Source: Limnoperna fortunei (lineage: Eukaryota; Mollusca; Bivalvia; Mytilida; Modiolidae). From it: a stretch of 64,000 nt of DNA. Location: positions 43,690,067 to 43,754,066 of the forward strand of contig OX104120.1 in NCBI GenBank assembly GCA_944474755.1, read 5' to 3'. The position numbers and the translations under genes were made by a program. The notes beneath the pieces are model-generated. The model saw only the letters and a program-made list of their open reading frames with translations. It had not been told where the DNA came from and did not search any database. This document shows positions 1 to 11,506 of this stretch, piece after piece (position 1 is the first letter of the stretch; every line of letters starts with the position of its first letter).

Positions 1-1044
1 AGATGGTTGTAGTATACAAATTGTTCTAGATGTTGGTGATATTGTGTTGTTTTATACTGAGGCTGCCGTAAAATTTTCCCTTTTTTACAATATTTTCTTG
101 TCAATTTAAAGTGTAATTTATATTTCTTTTAATTCTTCTGATTTTCATTTTTTAGTCGGATGTCACGGAGTGAAAATCCGGGTATTAAAATGGCAAATGT
201 TGGGCGGGTGGGCAAATTTTTGTAACAGTTTTCTCAGCAACTACTATCACATATACTCTTGTATGCAGCATCAACAGGGCCTCCCATAACGGGGGATTCG
301 ATTTCAGGTCTGTCGCTCACCTACTTCCTGTTTAACGAAATCCGACCATTTCTGTCTTTGATCGATTTTTAATTGATTGATTGATTGTAGGGTGCTTATT
401 GACCAGCAAGCAATATTTCAGCTATATTTAGGATACTTTTACTTTTTGCTACTAAATTTTTGAAATTAAAATTTCAATTATTTACCAAAAAAAGATAGAA
501 CATTAAAAACCAAATATTCAAATTTGATGTTGACCTGATATGCTTATATCATTGTATGGCCAACAGTACAATCTACACTAGTGTACATATATTAATTGGC
601 AAAAATCAATTTTTTAATGATCTTGATTCCAAAAAAAATTATTCTGTGTTAAGTATGCTCCCTAATGCCTGCAATGACTATCCATGTCTCGTTTAGCTCA
701 GAAAATTTACATAATGGTGTCGTTTTGGGAGAAATTGTATTACGGGTTAATTAACTGCATATATTGTTTACTTATTTTGGGTACCAGTTCAAAATTTACC
801 AAACAATTTCTTTGCACAGTTGTGAACCTAGCATTAACTGAAAAAGTTAGAAACAGTTACAAGTGATTATGGTAGACTAACTGTTATGGAAGATATTTTT
901 GTTGTATAAAAAGGATAGGAGAAACTGGTGAAGAAACCAAAGTTAATTATTCATAAAGTTAAGAAAATCAAATATTTGCAACTATTAAACAAGTAGATAG
1001 TTTTTACTACTATTTTATATAAAATATATCTCTATTTATATCCA
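1..1044. other. No gene recognised; repeat-like AT-rich DNA
   Basis: No open frame here looks like a known protein. The stretch around 190-470 resembles dispersed-repeat sequence: a GGGCGGGTGGGCAAATTT segment, a GATT run near 370, and a 'TTTCAGCTATATT' motif that also occurs in SINE copies elsewhere in the window. The 60-residue frame at 684-866 has no recognisable domain and I do not call it. Confidence 0.4.
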
Positions 1045-1047
1045 TTA

Positions 1048-1289
1048 GGGGTCGTCCATAATTGTCAACCATTTTCTTAAGTGTGCAAACCGCACACTTG
1101 AGGGAGGGGGTTAGAAATTTTGACATTTTTGTGTACACTTTTTTTATGTTCAGAAATTTTTCGTTTCCGTGGATTTTGGTTTTTTTATTAGTTTAATGGT
1201 TGACATACACTTTTTGATGGGGGTGGGGGGTCTCTAAAAGTGTGCTTATTGCACACTTGTGAAAATGGTTGACAATTATGGACGACCCC
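1048..1289. mobile_element. 242-bp MITE with perfect 29-bp terminal inverted repeats
   Basis: The left end (GGGGTCGTCCATAATTGTCA..., 1048-1076) is the exact reverse complement of the right end (1261-1289) over 29 bp. A 3-bp TTA flanks both ends (1045-1047 and 1290-1292), as expected of a target-site duplication. TTA/TAA duplications are typical of PIF/Harbinger (Tourist-type) elements, so that superfamily is inferred. Just inside each end is a smaller hairpin with AAGTGTGC/GCACACTT arms. There is no transposase, so the element is non-autonomous. The perfect ends suggest a fairly recent insertion. Confidence 0.9.
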
Positions 1290-1558
1290 TTAACACTTTA
1301 ATTATGTAAACTAGTCAGTTACTTGTGATCTTTCATGTGCAATATCAAAATGTGTACAAATGATGTTTTCATAATTTCTTACCAATCATGTAGTCGTTTG
1401 TCATTATAACAGTTTTCATATTAGCTTCCTACTGGCGTTTTCTTTTGTCATACATCTTTTCCAAAGTAGACTGTATGTATATATGCAGTCATTGTTTCTA
1501 ATAGGCAATTCATATATGATGTATTAAGTTTATGTTTTTTTTTCTTTCCCCTTGACAG

Positions 1559-1648
1559 GATTTTCTGGAGATCACAAAATTCTATTTAAAAATTACCCAC
1601 TAGAAAGTAAGAAAAAATTTTACACTCGACCACTTAAATCCATTTAGC
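1559..1648 (+). CDS. Possible last coding exon of an unidentified upstream gene
   Basis: A textbook 3' splice site (long T/C tract then CTTGACAG) ends at 1558. In one phase the sequence then reads open for about 29 codons, rich in Lys and aromatic residues (FSGDHKILFKNYPLE..., ending ...RPLKSI), to a TAG at 1646-1648. The other two phases close sooner. If real, it is the C-terminal exon of a plus-strand gene lying mainly left of the window. I do not recognise the family. Chance is a real alternative, since a 29-codon open frame is unremarkable. Confidence 0.25.
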
Positions 1649-2620
1649 ATAGTTAGAGTTATTTTTAGTTAATGTTATAACTTAAAAATCCATTTATGGA
1701 GTAAATTTAATTTTTTTTTCATCTACTATGAACTGGGAGAGATTTTTGGGTCCATATTTGGACTTACATTTTTCTATGTTTGTTGAAAGTTTTCTGTACG
1801 ATTTAATATTAAAGTCTTCCACGCATTTGAAAATGAGGAAAGAACAAGCAAAAGTAGGTCACTCCTACCTGTATTAAACAATTTATTACAGTTATTAAAG
1901 ATGCTTGTTCATATTTGATTCAGTCTTGTTGTGAATATTGAATTAATATTTGTACACATTTTATCAATAATGATCTAGGTTTTTTGTTCTACTTGAATAT
2001 TATAATTATTCTTATTACCTAACTGATTTTCAGGAACTATATCAGTAATGACTGGCAAAGTAATTTTGATTTAACTATTCAGATATTGCTCATTTCATAA
2101 TTATTTGTTAGTAAGAACATCAAAAGAATATTCAAGCTCACAAATTGACAACTAACAATGGCAAAAAAATGCTAATGAAGCCATCTGAGTAAATTTTGAT
2201 CCTTTTTTAAATGCCATAGGCATGGATTTAATTAAAAAAAGATATAATTTTATACTATAGTGATATGTTTAAGTGGGGGGATTTTGCTAAAGATGAGGGC
2301 ATTTTTGCAGAGGGGAGATTTTACAATGGGGGTGATTTTGTAAAAAGTTATGCTTTTTTGACCAGAGCGATTTGACTTGAATTCTTTACAAAAATAAGTG
2401 GTCAAAAAATAGAGTGGACATTAGTAGACTGCCCACTGCCAAAAGACGGAATAAGCAATTGTTTACTCAAGCTTTTAAGTCATTTCTGCCTTTTAGTCAT
2501 CGTGTTTCATTATCAATTGCTGTTGTTGGCAAAAGTACTGTACTGCCATTTACTTTCTTTTTAACTACTGTAGATTTTGATGCATGATCAGCAACATATA
2601 ATACATAAATTGTATGATAT
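1649..2620. other. No gene recognised
   Basis: AT-rich, without a supported exon, RNA gene or clear repeat boundary. Short G-rich phrases near 2275-2340 (GGGGGGATTTT, GGGGGTGATTTTG) look like decayed repeat. Confidence 0.4.
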
Positions 2621-2624
2621 GTTT

Positions 2625-2835
2625 TTATACCCCCGCTCCTCACGTCCGTCCACATTTAGTTTGAATGAAACTTGGGGATATTGTTATATATCAGGTTGGC
2701 TAGAAGCCTATTAATTTTGGGGGAAGTCCATCAAATTTCAAGGTCCCAGTACACAAAAAACTTTAGAAATTTTTACAAATGCTGGGGGTACCAGTGATCA
2801 ATCACTAGATCGACTTTGTCTAGTTGGTATGCTGA
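2625..2835 (+). repeat. Copy of the 'TATACCC...CGTCCGTCC' dispersed repeat
   Basis: It begins TTTTTATACCCCCGCTCC, continues through GTCCGTCCACATTTAG and the phrase TGTTATATATCAGGTTGG, and ends near CTAGATCGACTTTGTC. The same ordered phrases occur at 25,485-25,690 and in several units from 26,590, so this is a truncated member of that family. No coding capacity is seen. Confidence 0.7.
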
Positions 2836-5149
2836 TGGACCAATAATATCTTGGCACTATGTTCATTATTTTTAGGAATCACTGCAGACACTAAGTTAAC
2901 GATCAGACAAATTATTTTTTTTAATGGAATTTGTGTATTTAAATATTATAATTAATGAGAATTCCATTCAGTAGTCTGTGCTGTTCATTGTAACCATTTT
3001 TTATTTGATGTTATCAATTTATTTTAAATGTCATTTTTAATTTACAATTTATTTTGATACACCATGACGGTAATGCTCATTTTTAATTAGCAATGGCGAT
3101 AATTTAAATATCTTGTAGATTAAACTTATAAAACTGTGAAAATGTTTATGATGGTTAAACATTAAGGTATCTGGACCACAATTGACGACATGATCATATC
3201 TGGATTCCCGGATGCCCATTGTTTTTTAATGGAGCAGACCTGGGTAATGTTCTGCAAACATCATAAATACTAATAGAGTAACTAACATTTTTGCTCAAAT
3301 CTGTTAACATTGAATCAAAGTAAAAACTATATTTAATTTGTATAATTAATTAGCAATACATTGATTTAATACAGCTGTATTTCTTGGTTGAAAAATGAAA
3401 TTAAAATGGTGACTTCAATTATGGGGCGGATAACTTAAGTACAATTCATGTGAAGGATATTTATATTCATTATACCTACCTATATTATTTTTTATTAGTT
3501 TTGATTGTGTTTTGTTTTTAATCCCTCCCCATTTATCCCATCTGTGATACATAAACAAGATGTAAATATAACAACATTAAAATAGATTCATATAGAACTA
3601 AGACTTTCTTTTTTGTCCAATAAAAAAAATATCAATACATGTATATGTAGTGGATTTGAGAGTTTGAACCCGACCGCTGGAAGGGTGTGCTGAACTCAGC
3701 CTTAATTGACCTGTATTGCCAGTTATCTGTCAAAATATGGTGGTTCTCGTTTAGTACCCTGGCTCCCTAACCTAAAAAACTGGATGACAAATTGATATTC
3801 CTAAAAAATTGGGTAAAGTTTGTAAAATACCATTCAAACAAACATATTCATGTTAAACAACAGAAGTTACAATTATATTTGCAGCTTTTCAGCAAAACAT
3901 ACAATATTTAGAAGATGGAGAATTTAGAGTTGTTAGTGTAATGAGGTTATATGTTACTGCAAATGTTTCTTCATTGTAGTGACACTCTTAATGCTCATAT
4001 CAAAAACTAATTCTGACGCAGATTCTTACTTGTTTTCTTGCAACTGTTTCGTTTTTAAGTGTTTACGGGTAGTGTGCCACACATCTTACAGGATGAAGAC
4101 CCCTTTGTTGATTTCTAAAAGGTAGGCGAATTTAGTTGCTACAAAATGCTCAATTATCTGTCCCTAGACAAATATACTTTTCAGGTGACAGTCGTGCAAA
4201 TGTTGTTTCCGATAACAGGTAATTCCCTTCTTTTTCTTATTGTTTATTTGCTATCTTGTTCTGGTCTTTATCAATCAATCAATCTCGTGTATGGCTGAGA
4301 CAACCTGACATCATTTCTCTCGGATTTGGTTTCCATGTGTGACACGGTTTCTAAGAAGATAATGTTTTATGTGTTTAACATATAGTTCTATATGTTACAC
4401 TATGGTTATGATGGCAGCCATCTTGGATTTAGGATAACCACCAAAAAACAGTAGATGCCCATATGAAATAGATTTCCAACAATATAGCAATTCAATCTGT
4501 TAAGCTGACTGTTAATTTCAGCCAATCAGAAGACATTTATAGTTCTGGCAGTCATATTGAATATTTTATCAGTACCAAAACCTCAAATGTTGTGAAGTAT
4601 CACTGGATGTTAAAACATGATATTTCTAGAAAAATTGTTTAAACAAAATACACTTGTTTACTGTCGATTGTTTAGTGGCCAAAATGAGGATTGTCAAAAA
4701 CATCCCCCCAAAAACAACCTGTAACTGTATTATGTGTATCTTAAGGTATCGACGAACTTTTAGATTTAATCAAACACTACTAATAGTATCAGTTTAATAT
4801 TCAAATATAATTTACATAAAGTTTTTCCATGATTGTTATAAACAACTGGCTGTGAAAAGTGACTGGTTCACTAGCCCCATGCCTGTATTCCAAATGGATT
4901 GGGCCTTTGCATACAATAAGCCAAGGCCTAGGACCCAGGTCCACCTGTGTATTTTTTTTTGCTAATAGATATGCTAAAAAAGTCAACCTGTATATATTCA
5001 CAGTTGTCATCAGGAATTTCCTTCAACAATCTGAAAATGTGCATAATTGGTGTACTTAATTTCCGGCACAAATTTTAATGCATGTCTCAAATTTACAGGA
5101 ATATTTAAACTGTCAATTTCTTCTCTGGATATGGACGATCGTAGCACTT
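2836..5149. other. No gene recognised; one SINE fragment
   Basis: Around 3654-3780 is a plus-strand fragment of the SINE family seen complete at 42,478-42,743: a B-box-like 'GTTTGAACCCGACCG', then 'CTTAATTGACCTGTATTGCC' and a 'GTACCCTGGCTCC' phrase. The rest is AT-rich. The two overlapping 66-69 residue frames near 4801-5059 on opposite strands have no family resemblance and are not called. Confidence 0.45.
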
Positions 5150-6440
5150 GTAAACATCTCACTAACAGGGTGTAAACTGAAACAAGAAATGATGTGGCAT
5201 GTTATTAATGGCTTACAACATCAAAAGGTGGTAAACTAAAGCCAAAAAATGTGGCATGTAATAAAGGCTCACAAGTGGATTCTCACTAACAAGGGGTAAA
5301 CTGAAAATGAAAAAAAAACGTGAGATGTAATAATGGCTAACGAGTGGATTCTCACTTACAGGGGAACACTGAAAAACAAAAATTGTGGCATGTTATATTG
5401 GCTAACGAATGCATTCTCACTGACAAGGGTAACCTGAAACACAAAAAATTTGGCATGTAACAATGGCTAACGAGTGGATTCTCACGGACAGGAGATAAAC
5501 TGAAACACAAAATAATTTGGCATGTAATAATGGCTAACGAGTGGATTCTCACGGAAAAGGGTAAACTGAAACATAAAAAATTTGGCATGTAATAATGGCT
5601 AACGAGTGGATTCTCACGGACAGGGGGTAAACTGAAACACAAAAACGGGGCATGTTATATTGGCTAACGAGTGGATTCTCACGGACAGGGTGTAAACTGA
5701 AACACAAAAAGGGCATGTTATAATGGCTAACGAGTGGATTCTCACTGACAGGGGGTAAACTGAAAATGAAAAAAAAACGTGAGATATAATAATGGCTAAC
5801 GAGTGGATTCTCACTAACAGGGGAACACTGAAAAACAAAAATTGTGGCATGTTATATTGGCTAACGAGTGGATTCTCACTGACAAGGCTAAACTGAAACA
5901 CAAAAAAATTGGCATGTAATAATGGCTAATGAGTGGATTCTCACGGACAGGAGATAAACTGAAACACAAAAACGGGGCATGTTATAATGGCTAACGAGTG
6001 GATTCTCACTGACAAGGGTAAACTGAAAATGAAAAAAAACGTGAGATACAATAATGGCTAACGAGTGGATTCTCACGGACAGGGGGTAAACTGAAACACA
6101 AAAAAAATTGGCATGTTATAATGGCTAACGAGTGGATTCTCACGGACAGGGGGTAAACTGAAACACAAAAAGGGCATGTTATAATGGCTAACGAGTGGAT
6201 TCTCACGGAAAAGGGTAAACTAAAACACAAAAAGGGCATGTTATAATGGCTAAGAGTGGATTCTCACGGAAAAGGGTAAACTAAAACACAAAAAAGGGCA
6301 TGTTATTTTGGCTAACAAGTGGATTCTCGTGGAAAGGGGGTAAACTGAAACACAAAAATGTGGCACGTTTAATGGCCAACGAGGGGATTCTCGTGGAAAA
6401 GGGGGTAAACTAAAATACAAAAAAATGTGGCATGTTGATG
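5150..6440. repeat. Minisatellite, about 65-bp unit, close to twenty copies
   Basis: A head-to-tail array whose unit reads roughly AATGGCTAACGAGTGGATTC, then TCACGGACAGGGGGTAAACT, then GAAACACAAAAA and GGCATGTTAT. The phrase GTGGATTCTCAC recurs about every 60-69 bp from 5275 to 6390. Length changes come mainly from the A-run after 'CACAAAA' and from CAGGGGG versus AAAGGG. Outer units (5160-5280, 6300-6440) are more diverged than central ones, the usual pattern for arrays homogenised by unequal exchange. Minus-strand frames of 60-96 residues across the array are by-products of the repeat and not genes. Confidence 0.95.
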
Positions 6441-7068
6441 TAAAGAACTGAATTTTAGATCAGTAAACACTCAAACCTTCAAATAATATCTGGATTTCAT
6501 AATGATTTCCGATGATAAACTTATTTGTTTTAGTTTCTGATTCAGATTCTTTGTTATGCACTCAGACACCATCAACATATATAACGCCCATCATTATAGA
6601 ATTAAAAAAATCAACACACCACTGAAAACATTCTATAATTTCTTGTCCATTAAAACAAACTCGTGGATTAAAAGGCTTGGATGCTCGCAGAACATATATA
6701 TTATTTTTCCAAGCAACATTTATAACACAATAAATATGCACACATTTTTAAATAGAGCCACATTGTCTTGTGATATTTCGGTAAGTAGACATTCTCTATT
6801 CTATATAGTTTATGTCTTTTATACTCAAGGGGGGGGGGTATATACATAGTTCCAAAATATATGAAAAGTGAATGAACAAATTAAGAGTGCTTCATTAACA
6901 CCCCGTGTATCTTGCAGTGATAATAAATGGGTGTTAGTATGTTGATAGGAATGATAGAATTAGGTGCGATTCTTTGTCATTGTACCGCTAACAGAGGAAA
7001 TAAACAACGAGAGAAGTTCTAAAAGAAAAAAAACCAAATACATTGTATGTCCTAAGATGATGCTTTAA
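6441..7068. other. No gene recognised
   Basis: Contains a 97-residue plus-strand frame (6556-6849) of low-complexity Asn/Ile/Tyr-rich sequence ending at a G-run (6828-6837). I see no domain, splice site or family likeness. Confidence 0.4.
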
Positions 7069-8110
7069 CAAATACAAAATACAAATACTTTATTGGCACA
7101 AACACATCAATATTACATGGTTAAGGCCCAATATACTGTGTACAAATATAAACATTTGAACATACAATTGTATATTGTAAATAAAGACGCATAAAAGAAA
7201 TTAAAACAAGAAAAAAGTATAATCTATCATAATAGGTTTTTTCTAATGTTCATACAATTTATGATGAATGAGGAGGTTAATTTAAGAATCTTGTATGAAT
7301 TACTATTAAATAAAAATGAAATTTTATTATTTGCATTAATTACTTTTTTATTATCTATTAAATTTAGTATACTAGTATAAAATGTGTCTCTTTGATTTTT
7401 AAAAGCTTTGCAGTTTAGTAGAAAATGATTTTCATCTTCAATTTGTCCTGATTTACATATCGGACAATACCTTTCTTTTTTGGAATATTAAGATGTCTTC
7501 CTTGTTTAATGAAAAGTGAATGAGCGCTAATTCTGATTTTACAAACAGCAGCTCGATCTTCTTTGTTTTGTAATATATCGACATATGGAGGTCTTGTCCC
7601 CATCATGTATATACTTTGAAAAAATTCTAATTTTGTTGTTTTGTAAATATTCGAGTTTTGATCCTGAAGACATTGATCTTGTATACGTTGCTTAATTTGA
7701 CCAAGGTTGTTTTTAGAAAGGGATGTGTTGTTTATCATGAATGAAAAACCAAGATTATTTATAATCTTTTTGAACTTTTTTACCCAAGGATTAAATTCTT
7801 TTGAGTTAATATAAATTTCTTTTAGTAAGGTATTATCAGCATCAAGGATATGCTTGAAAAAATTAAATATAGAAAATAAAATTTTACTTTTTAATGGAGT
7901 TCTGTTTAATCTGCACGACAACCATTATTTGTTGCCTTACAGTGAACTCCTAATATCTCTTTAATGAATTTGATGTGTAGTTTTTTCATATGCATCAGAG
8001 TCTTTGAATGAGGAGTCAACCCCCCAAACTTCACTTCCATATAGAAGTATAGGAATAACTAATGAATCAAATAGATTTTCCAAAAGTTTTGGGGTATTGC
8101 TTGGTGGTGT
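7069..8110 (-). pseudogene. 5'-truncated LINE: C-terminal part of a reverse transcriptase ORF plus 3' UTR
   Basis: Read on the minus strand, 8100-7930 gives fragments of the post-RT region typical of LINE ORF2 (LFDSLVIPILLYGSEVWGVD, then a 'KFIKEILGVHCKATNNGC'-like stretch across a frame change). The 168-codon frame at 7921-7415 continues with LNRTPLKSKIL and ends in the conserved 'R.SAH.L.I.QGR' block followed by a decayed zinc-knuckle-like segment. The 3' end is TGTGCCAATAAAGTATTTGT, then a TTTGTATT tail near 7069-7106. That is the usual 3' terminus of such elements, with an AATAAA signal. Frameshifts and the missing RT core and endonuclease show a dead insertion truncated during reverse transcription. 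The clade is not determined. Confidence 0.75.
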
Positions 8111-8315
8111 CAGTGTATACAATCTTATAATATATGAATAGGTCTGGTTTTAAAATTCAATATATGATTAAGGTCCCATTTTATAACGCACGAAAATATA
8201 TGAATGTGGTGGGTTTTCAAAATTCCGTCCACAGACCTTTACCTAAAAGTACCGTAGTTCCCCCCCCCCTCCCCTTTCACAAACAATTAATTAAAAGCAG
8301 CATAATGCAAAACAC

Positions 8316-8405
8316 TAGTCCGATAATCCTAGATGCGTTCAACGCGTTTAAGGCTCTTCTATGAAAGTCTAAGAAAGCGTTGGAAGGCAGAGGATTCTCG
8401 TACTA
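8316..8405. mobile_element. 90-bp MITE, TAGTCCGAGAATCC family, copy 1
   Basis: It begins TAGTCCGATAATCCTAGATG and ends with the imperfect inverse (GGCAGAGGATTCTCGTACTA). Inner arms GTTCAACGC and GCGTTGGAA also pair. It shares its terminal sequence with the elements at 8449-8576 and 11,245-11,356. Confidence 0.75.
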
Positions 8406-8448
8406 TCAATTAATATAATAAAGATTTCTCACCCACACAAATATAGAT

Positions 8449-8576
8449 TAGTCCGAGAATCCTCTTCTGTTCAACGTCTTTTTTTGGCTGGGACGCAAAA
8501 AATATAAATAAAAAAAAAACAACAAACAAACCAAAAATACAAAAAAAAACGGCCTAGGTGGAGGATTCCCGGACTA
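8449..8576. mobile_element. 128-bp MITE, TAGTCCGAGAATCC family, copy 2
   Basis: It starts TAGTCCGAGAATCCTCTTCT and ends GTGGAGGATTCCCGGACTA, the inverse of the start with one mismatch. The interior is an A-rich run. It lies about 80 bp downstream of the exon end of the broken VHL-like copy. Confidence 0.8.
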
Positions 8577-8654
8577 ATATATAGACTATATAGATACTTT
8601 CAACTGAGTGTCCTTTAAAGGAAAAAGGACGCAGCTCCGCCTATCGTTTCTTAC

Positions 8655-8942
8655 CAGGTAAATCAATGTATATGTTCTCATAAACAGGTCCGTTTGTGTT
8701 GTCATCATCTTTTTGTGATCTCGGATAAAATACGAGTTGAAATCTCCACTATCGATGTCAATGACGGACCATGGATGTGTAACATACGTGTTCATTTGAT
8801 GAAGCCCTCCTGGGTTCAAAATGGCGTATCGTACACACGTTCCCTCGTAATTATGCCACAATAGTGCTGCTCTTCGAGGGGATCTGTTAACAAAAGCTAC
8901 GTATGATCTTTCGTCGTGCTTTAATGACTTTATTTCCGCCAT
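8655..8942 (-). pseudogene. VHL-like beta-domain exon, frameshifted paralogue
   Basis: The first 67 codons from the ATG at 8942 (MAEIKSLK...) match the beta domain of von Hippel-Lindau protein and the intact neighbour at 10,603-11,880: SYVAFVNRSPR, a Trp and Tyr in LWHNYEG...VRYA, and THPWS, which carries the His and Trp that face hydroxyproline in human VHL. After ...IDSGD the reading frame slips. Against the intact copy a net 16 bp is missing near 8757-8770, and the next conserved block (VFYPRSQ..., ending YIDLP) is in another frame. That block still runs to a good donor (CCTG then GTAAGA at 8654). No alpha-domain exon was found downstream. A further ATG at 8972 is in frame. This is best called a decayed duplicate. 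A truncated, expressed beta-domain protein is not excluded. Confidence 0.8.
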
Positions 8943-9146
8943 GCACGTTGATATGGGTTTGTTTACAAACATAACAATCTGAGTACATGTATGTATGGCG
9001 CGCTATATGGATCATATTCAATTATCGAAATATGATGAGATACAAAATCTTTATTCCAAAGTTGCGTTAAATTCACATTCTGCTCCTTATGGCACTACCG
9101 TGTGTTTATTGTTCCAGCAAAGCATGCCGCTAATTAAGCCATTTAT

Positions 9147-9166
9147 GGGGGGGGGGGGGGGGGGGG
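9147..9166 (+). repeat. 20-bp poly-G run
   Basis: Twenty consecutive G, about 200 bp upstream of the broken VHL-like copy. The length may be imprecise in the assembly. G-quadruplex potential is the only functional suggestion. Confidence 0.9.
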
Positions 9167-9320
9167 TGTCACATTAATGGCAATGCAATTTAAACCGCAC
9201 ATCTGCCATGTATAAAAAATTGTTCGTTTCACTGACATCACCAACACAACAATTTGCTAATAACCAATAACAAAATAAACAGTTCTCTCACCGAGTTATC
9301 TCAAAAGTATATTTATCAAA

Positions 9321-9410
9321 TAAGGACTTTTTACGAGGTCACTACGTAGTTATATGGACCGTGGAGGACAGGTCCATATAACTACGTATTAACAGAGTAA
9401 AAAGTCCTTA
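9321..9410. mobile_element. 90-bp foldback element, nearly full-length hairpin
   Basis: The outer arms TAAGGACTTTTTAC (9321-9334) and GTAAAAAGTCCTTA (9397-9410) are perfectly complementary over 14 bp. Inner arms of 18 bp (9343-9360 and 9371-9388, TACGTAGTTATATGGACC) are also perfect, leaving a loop of about 10 bp. It is either a tiny MITE or a structured repeat. Confidence 0.8.
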
Positions 9411-9477
9411 ATTGTTATATTACATATGAATTTTTCTCTATTTATTTAAATTTAGAATAATGAGTCGGAAGAGTATA

Positions 9478-9640
9478 TCCGGATCTATTTTTAGAAACAA
9501 GCCTTAAATATATAAATAGTAACATATCCGGATCTATTTTTAGAAACAAGCCTTAAATATGCTTTATAAATAGTAACATGCCTTAAATATGCTTTAAAAA
9601 TAGTAACAAGTCTTAAATATGCTTTAGAAATTAAATATAT
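9478..9640 (+). repeat. Short tandem repeat, about 30-55 bp units
   Basis: TCCGGATCTATTTTTAGAAA followed by CAAGCCTTAAATAT occurs twice. The shorter phrase CCTTAAATATGCTTTA(A)AAATAGTAACA then repeats about every 31 bp to near 9630. Confidence 0.75.
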
Positions 9641-10602
9641 ACACAGAATATTTTGGGGGACCACGTGACTAAATAATCCAATGAAAATGTAAGAATCATA
9701 AACCATATGTAATATTACAGTATATGCCTTAATTGGTCATTCAAGAAAAGTATGACACAGAAACTGAATGCCGCGTAAAACGTTGTCAAAAATACATCAC
9801 AATTAAATTAACACATGTGCAATTAACTACTCATTTTACATTTTTAATTATTAGTCTACAACAAGATATTTAATAATATTTGCATAACATGACATAAAGA
9901 TATTAGGAACACATACAATGATTAATAACTCACAAGTACATTGGTATTCATAATAAGTAAAAATTTGTCATCCTCTGCAGCAAACCGTCACAGAAAATAA
10001 TATGAATAATATAGATCTGTAACAACTTTGATTTAACATACATACTTATGGGCCGTAAATTGTATGTAGGTAGGGGAGAGGCTGCCTCGAACTCCTTTAA
10101 TGTTCAACAAAAGATAGAAAAAAATGTGTTTTAACAGAATCGAGCAACTAAAATCAATAAAAAATATCCCAACCTTTTCTCCTTTCATAAAACATATATG
10201 CATGTTCCAGAAAGTGGAATAAATACAGTTTGTCGTCAAAATGTCACTATATAGTCGCTAAGAGGCTCAGCCCCCAATCTCTCTGCTTCATTTTCTGTGC
10301 AATTAAATTTACGACCCTGTTAAAGTGTTTATAAAGAAAACAGAATAAAAATACGGTGCAACGGGAGCACCCACAACCAGCATGCTAAAACACTAAAACA
10401 CAGTAAAAATAGTAATTACGGATATTTATTGTTCATGTGAGGTTTGCAGGTATGTCGTTTTATACTGTTATGTTGTTCAATTTCTATAGTATATGTGCGT
10501 CTCCTTTCTTTGGTTTACACTATTATAAAATAAACAGACACGCCCACGTCCGCCAGCCATGAATATAATGTCCCTCTCGTGACTGGAAATAAAACAATCC
10601 AT
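9641..10602. other. No gene recognised; downstream flank of VHL
   Basis: AT-rich DNA past the VHL stop codon. The 68-71 residue frames at 9491-9706 and 10,033-10,239 have no recognisable content. A SINE-like scrap is not evident here. Confidence 0.4.
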
Positions 10603-11394
10603 TTAAGCTAGTTTATTTACTACCATGAAATCAGAATATGTCGAACATGTCAAGTTTGGGACACATTTAAGCGCTTGTCTAAGATTGTCTGGAATTTGTA
10701 AATTGTCCACATCGTTTACCCGTATTTTCTTTCTTACTACTTGTAGGCATCGAATCCACAATGGGTATACTGAAAACGAGCAGAAAAGCAATTATGTAAA
10801 CAGTGTAACTAAAGATGGAAATTATTTAAACAAATCTGCGCAAACAAGCATATGTTTCCAATAAATTTTAATTCACACTTTATCCTGAACCACAACACAA
10901 GCGCATGTTACAGATCTATACCACTGTTGTCCCTAGGATAAGAATTCGAGTTTGACTGCTGCGCTCGATTTCAACCTCACTCTATAAGAATTGCCAGTTT
11001 TCCCGCCAAGTTCGAGTACTGTACTTTACGTCCGTCAGCTTTAAAACTCGACGCCATAGCTTAAATTTGCTGAAGTGGCGCAAAACAACAGAAAGACACA
11101 ATCTTAGGGCTTAATAAAATATTTATTCCTGACAAATTGTTACCTGTTTTGACATTCTATTTGGTGTGCAACTTTGAAAATACAATTTAAGCGATCTAGA
11201 GGAGTGGCTCGAATGTTAGGAATGCGTCACGACAGAAGACGCGTTAGTCTGAGAATCCTCTGCCGTCCACCGCGTTTTTAAAGACTGATGGTACCGTGGT
11301 TTCACGCTCCCATAGGTCTTTACAAAAAATTCTACGGCATAGGATTCTTCAGACTAGAAACGCGTTTACAATTAAAGACAAAAGCCACGCTGTT

Positions 11395-11450
<56 letters not shown>

Positions 11451-11455
11451 ATACA

Positions 11456-11506
<51 letters not shown>

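Noticed and set aside
5150..6440. CRISPR-like alternation of a conserved block and variable stretches
   Set aside because: The whole 65-bp unit is repeated, there are no unique spacers, and the window is animal genomic DNA. It is a minisatellite.
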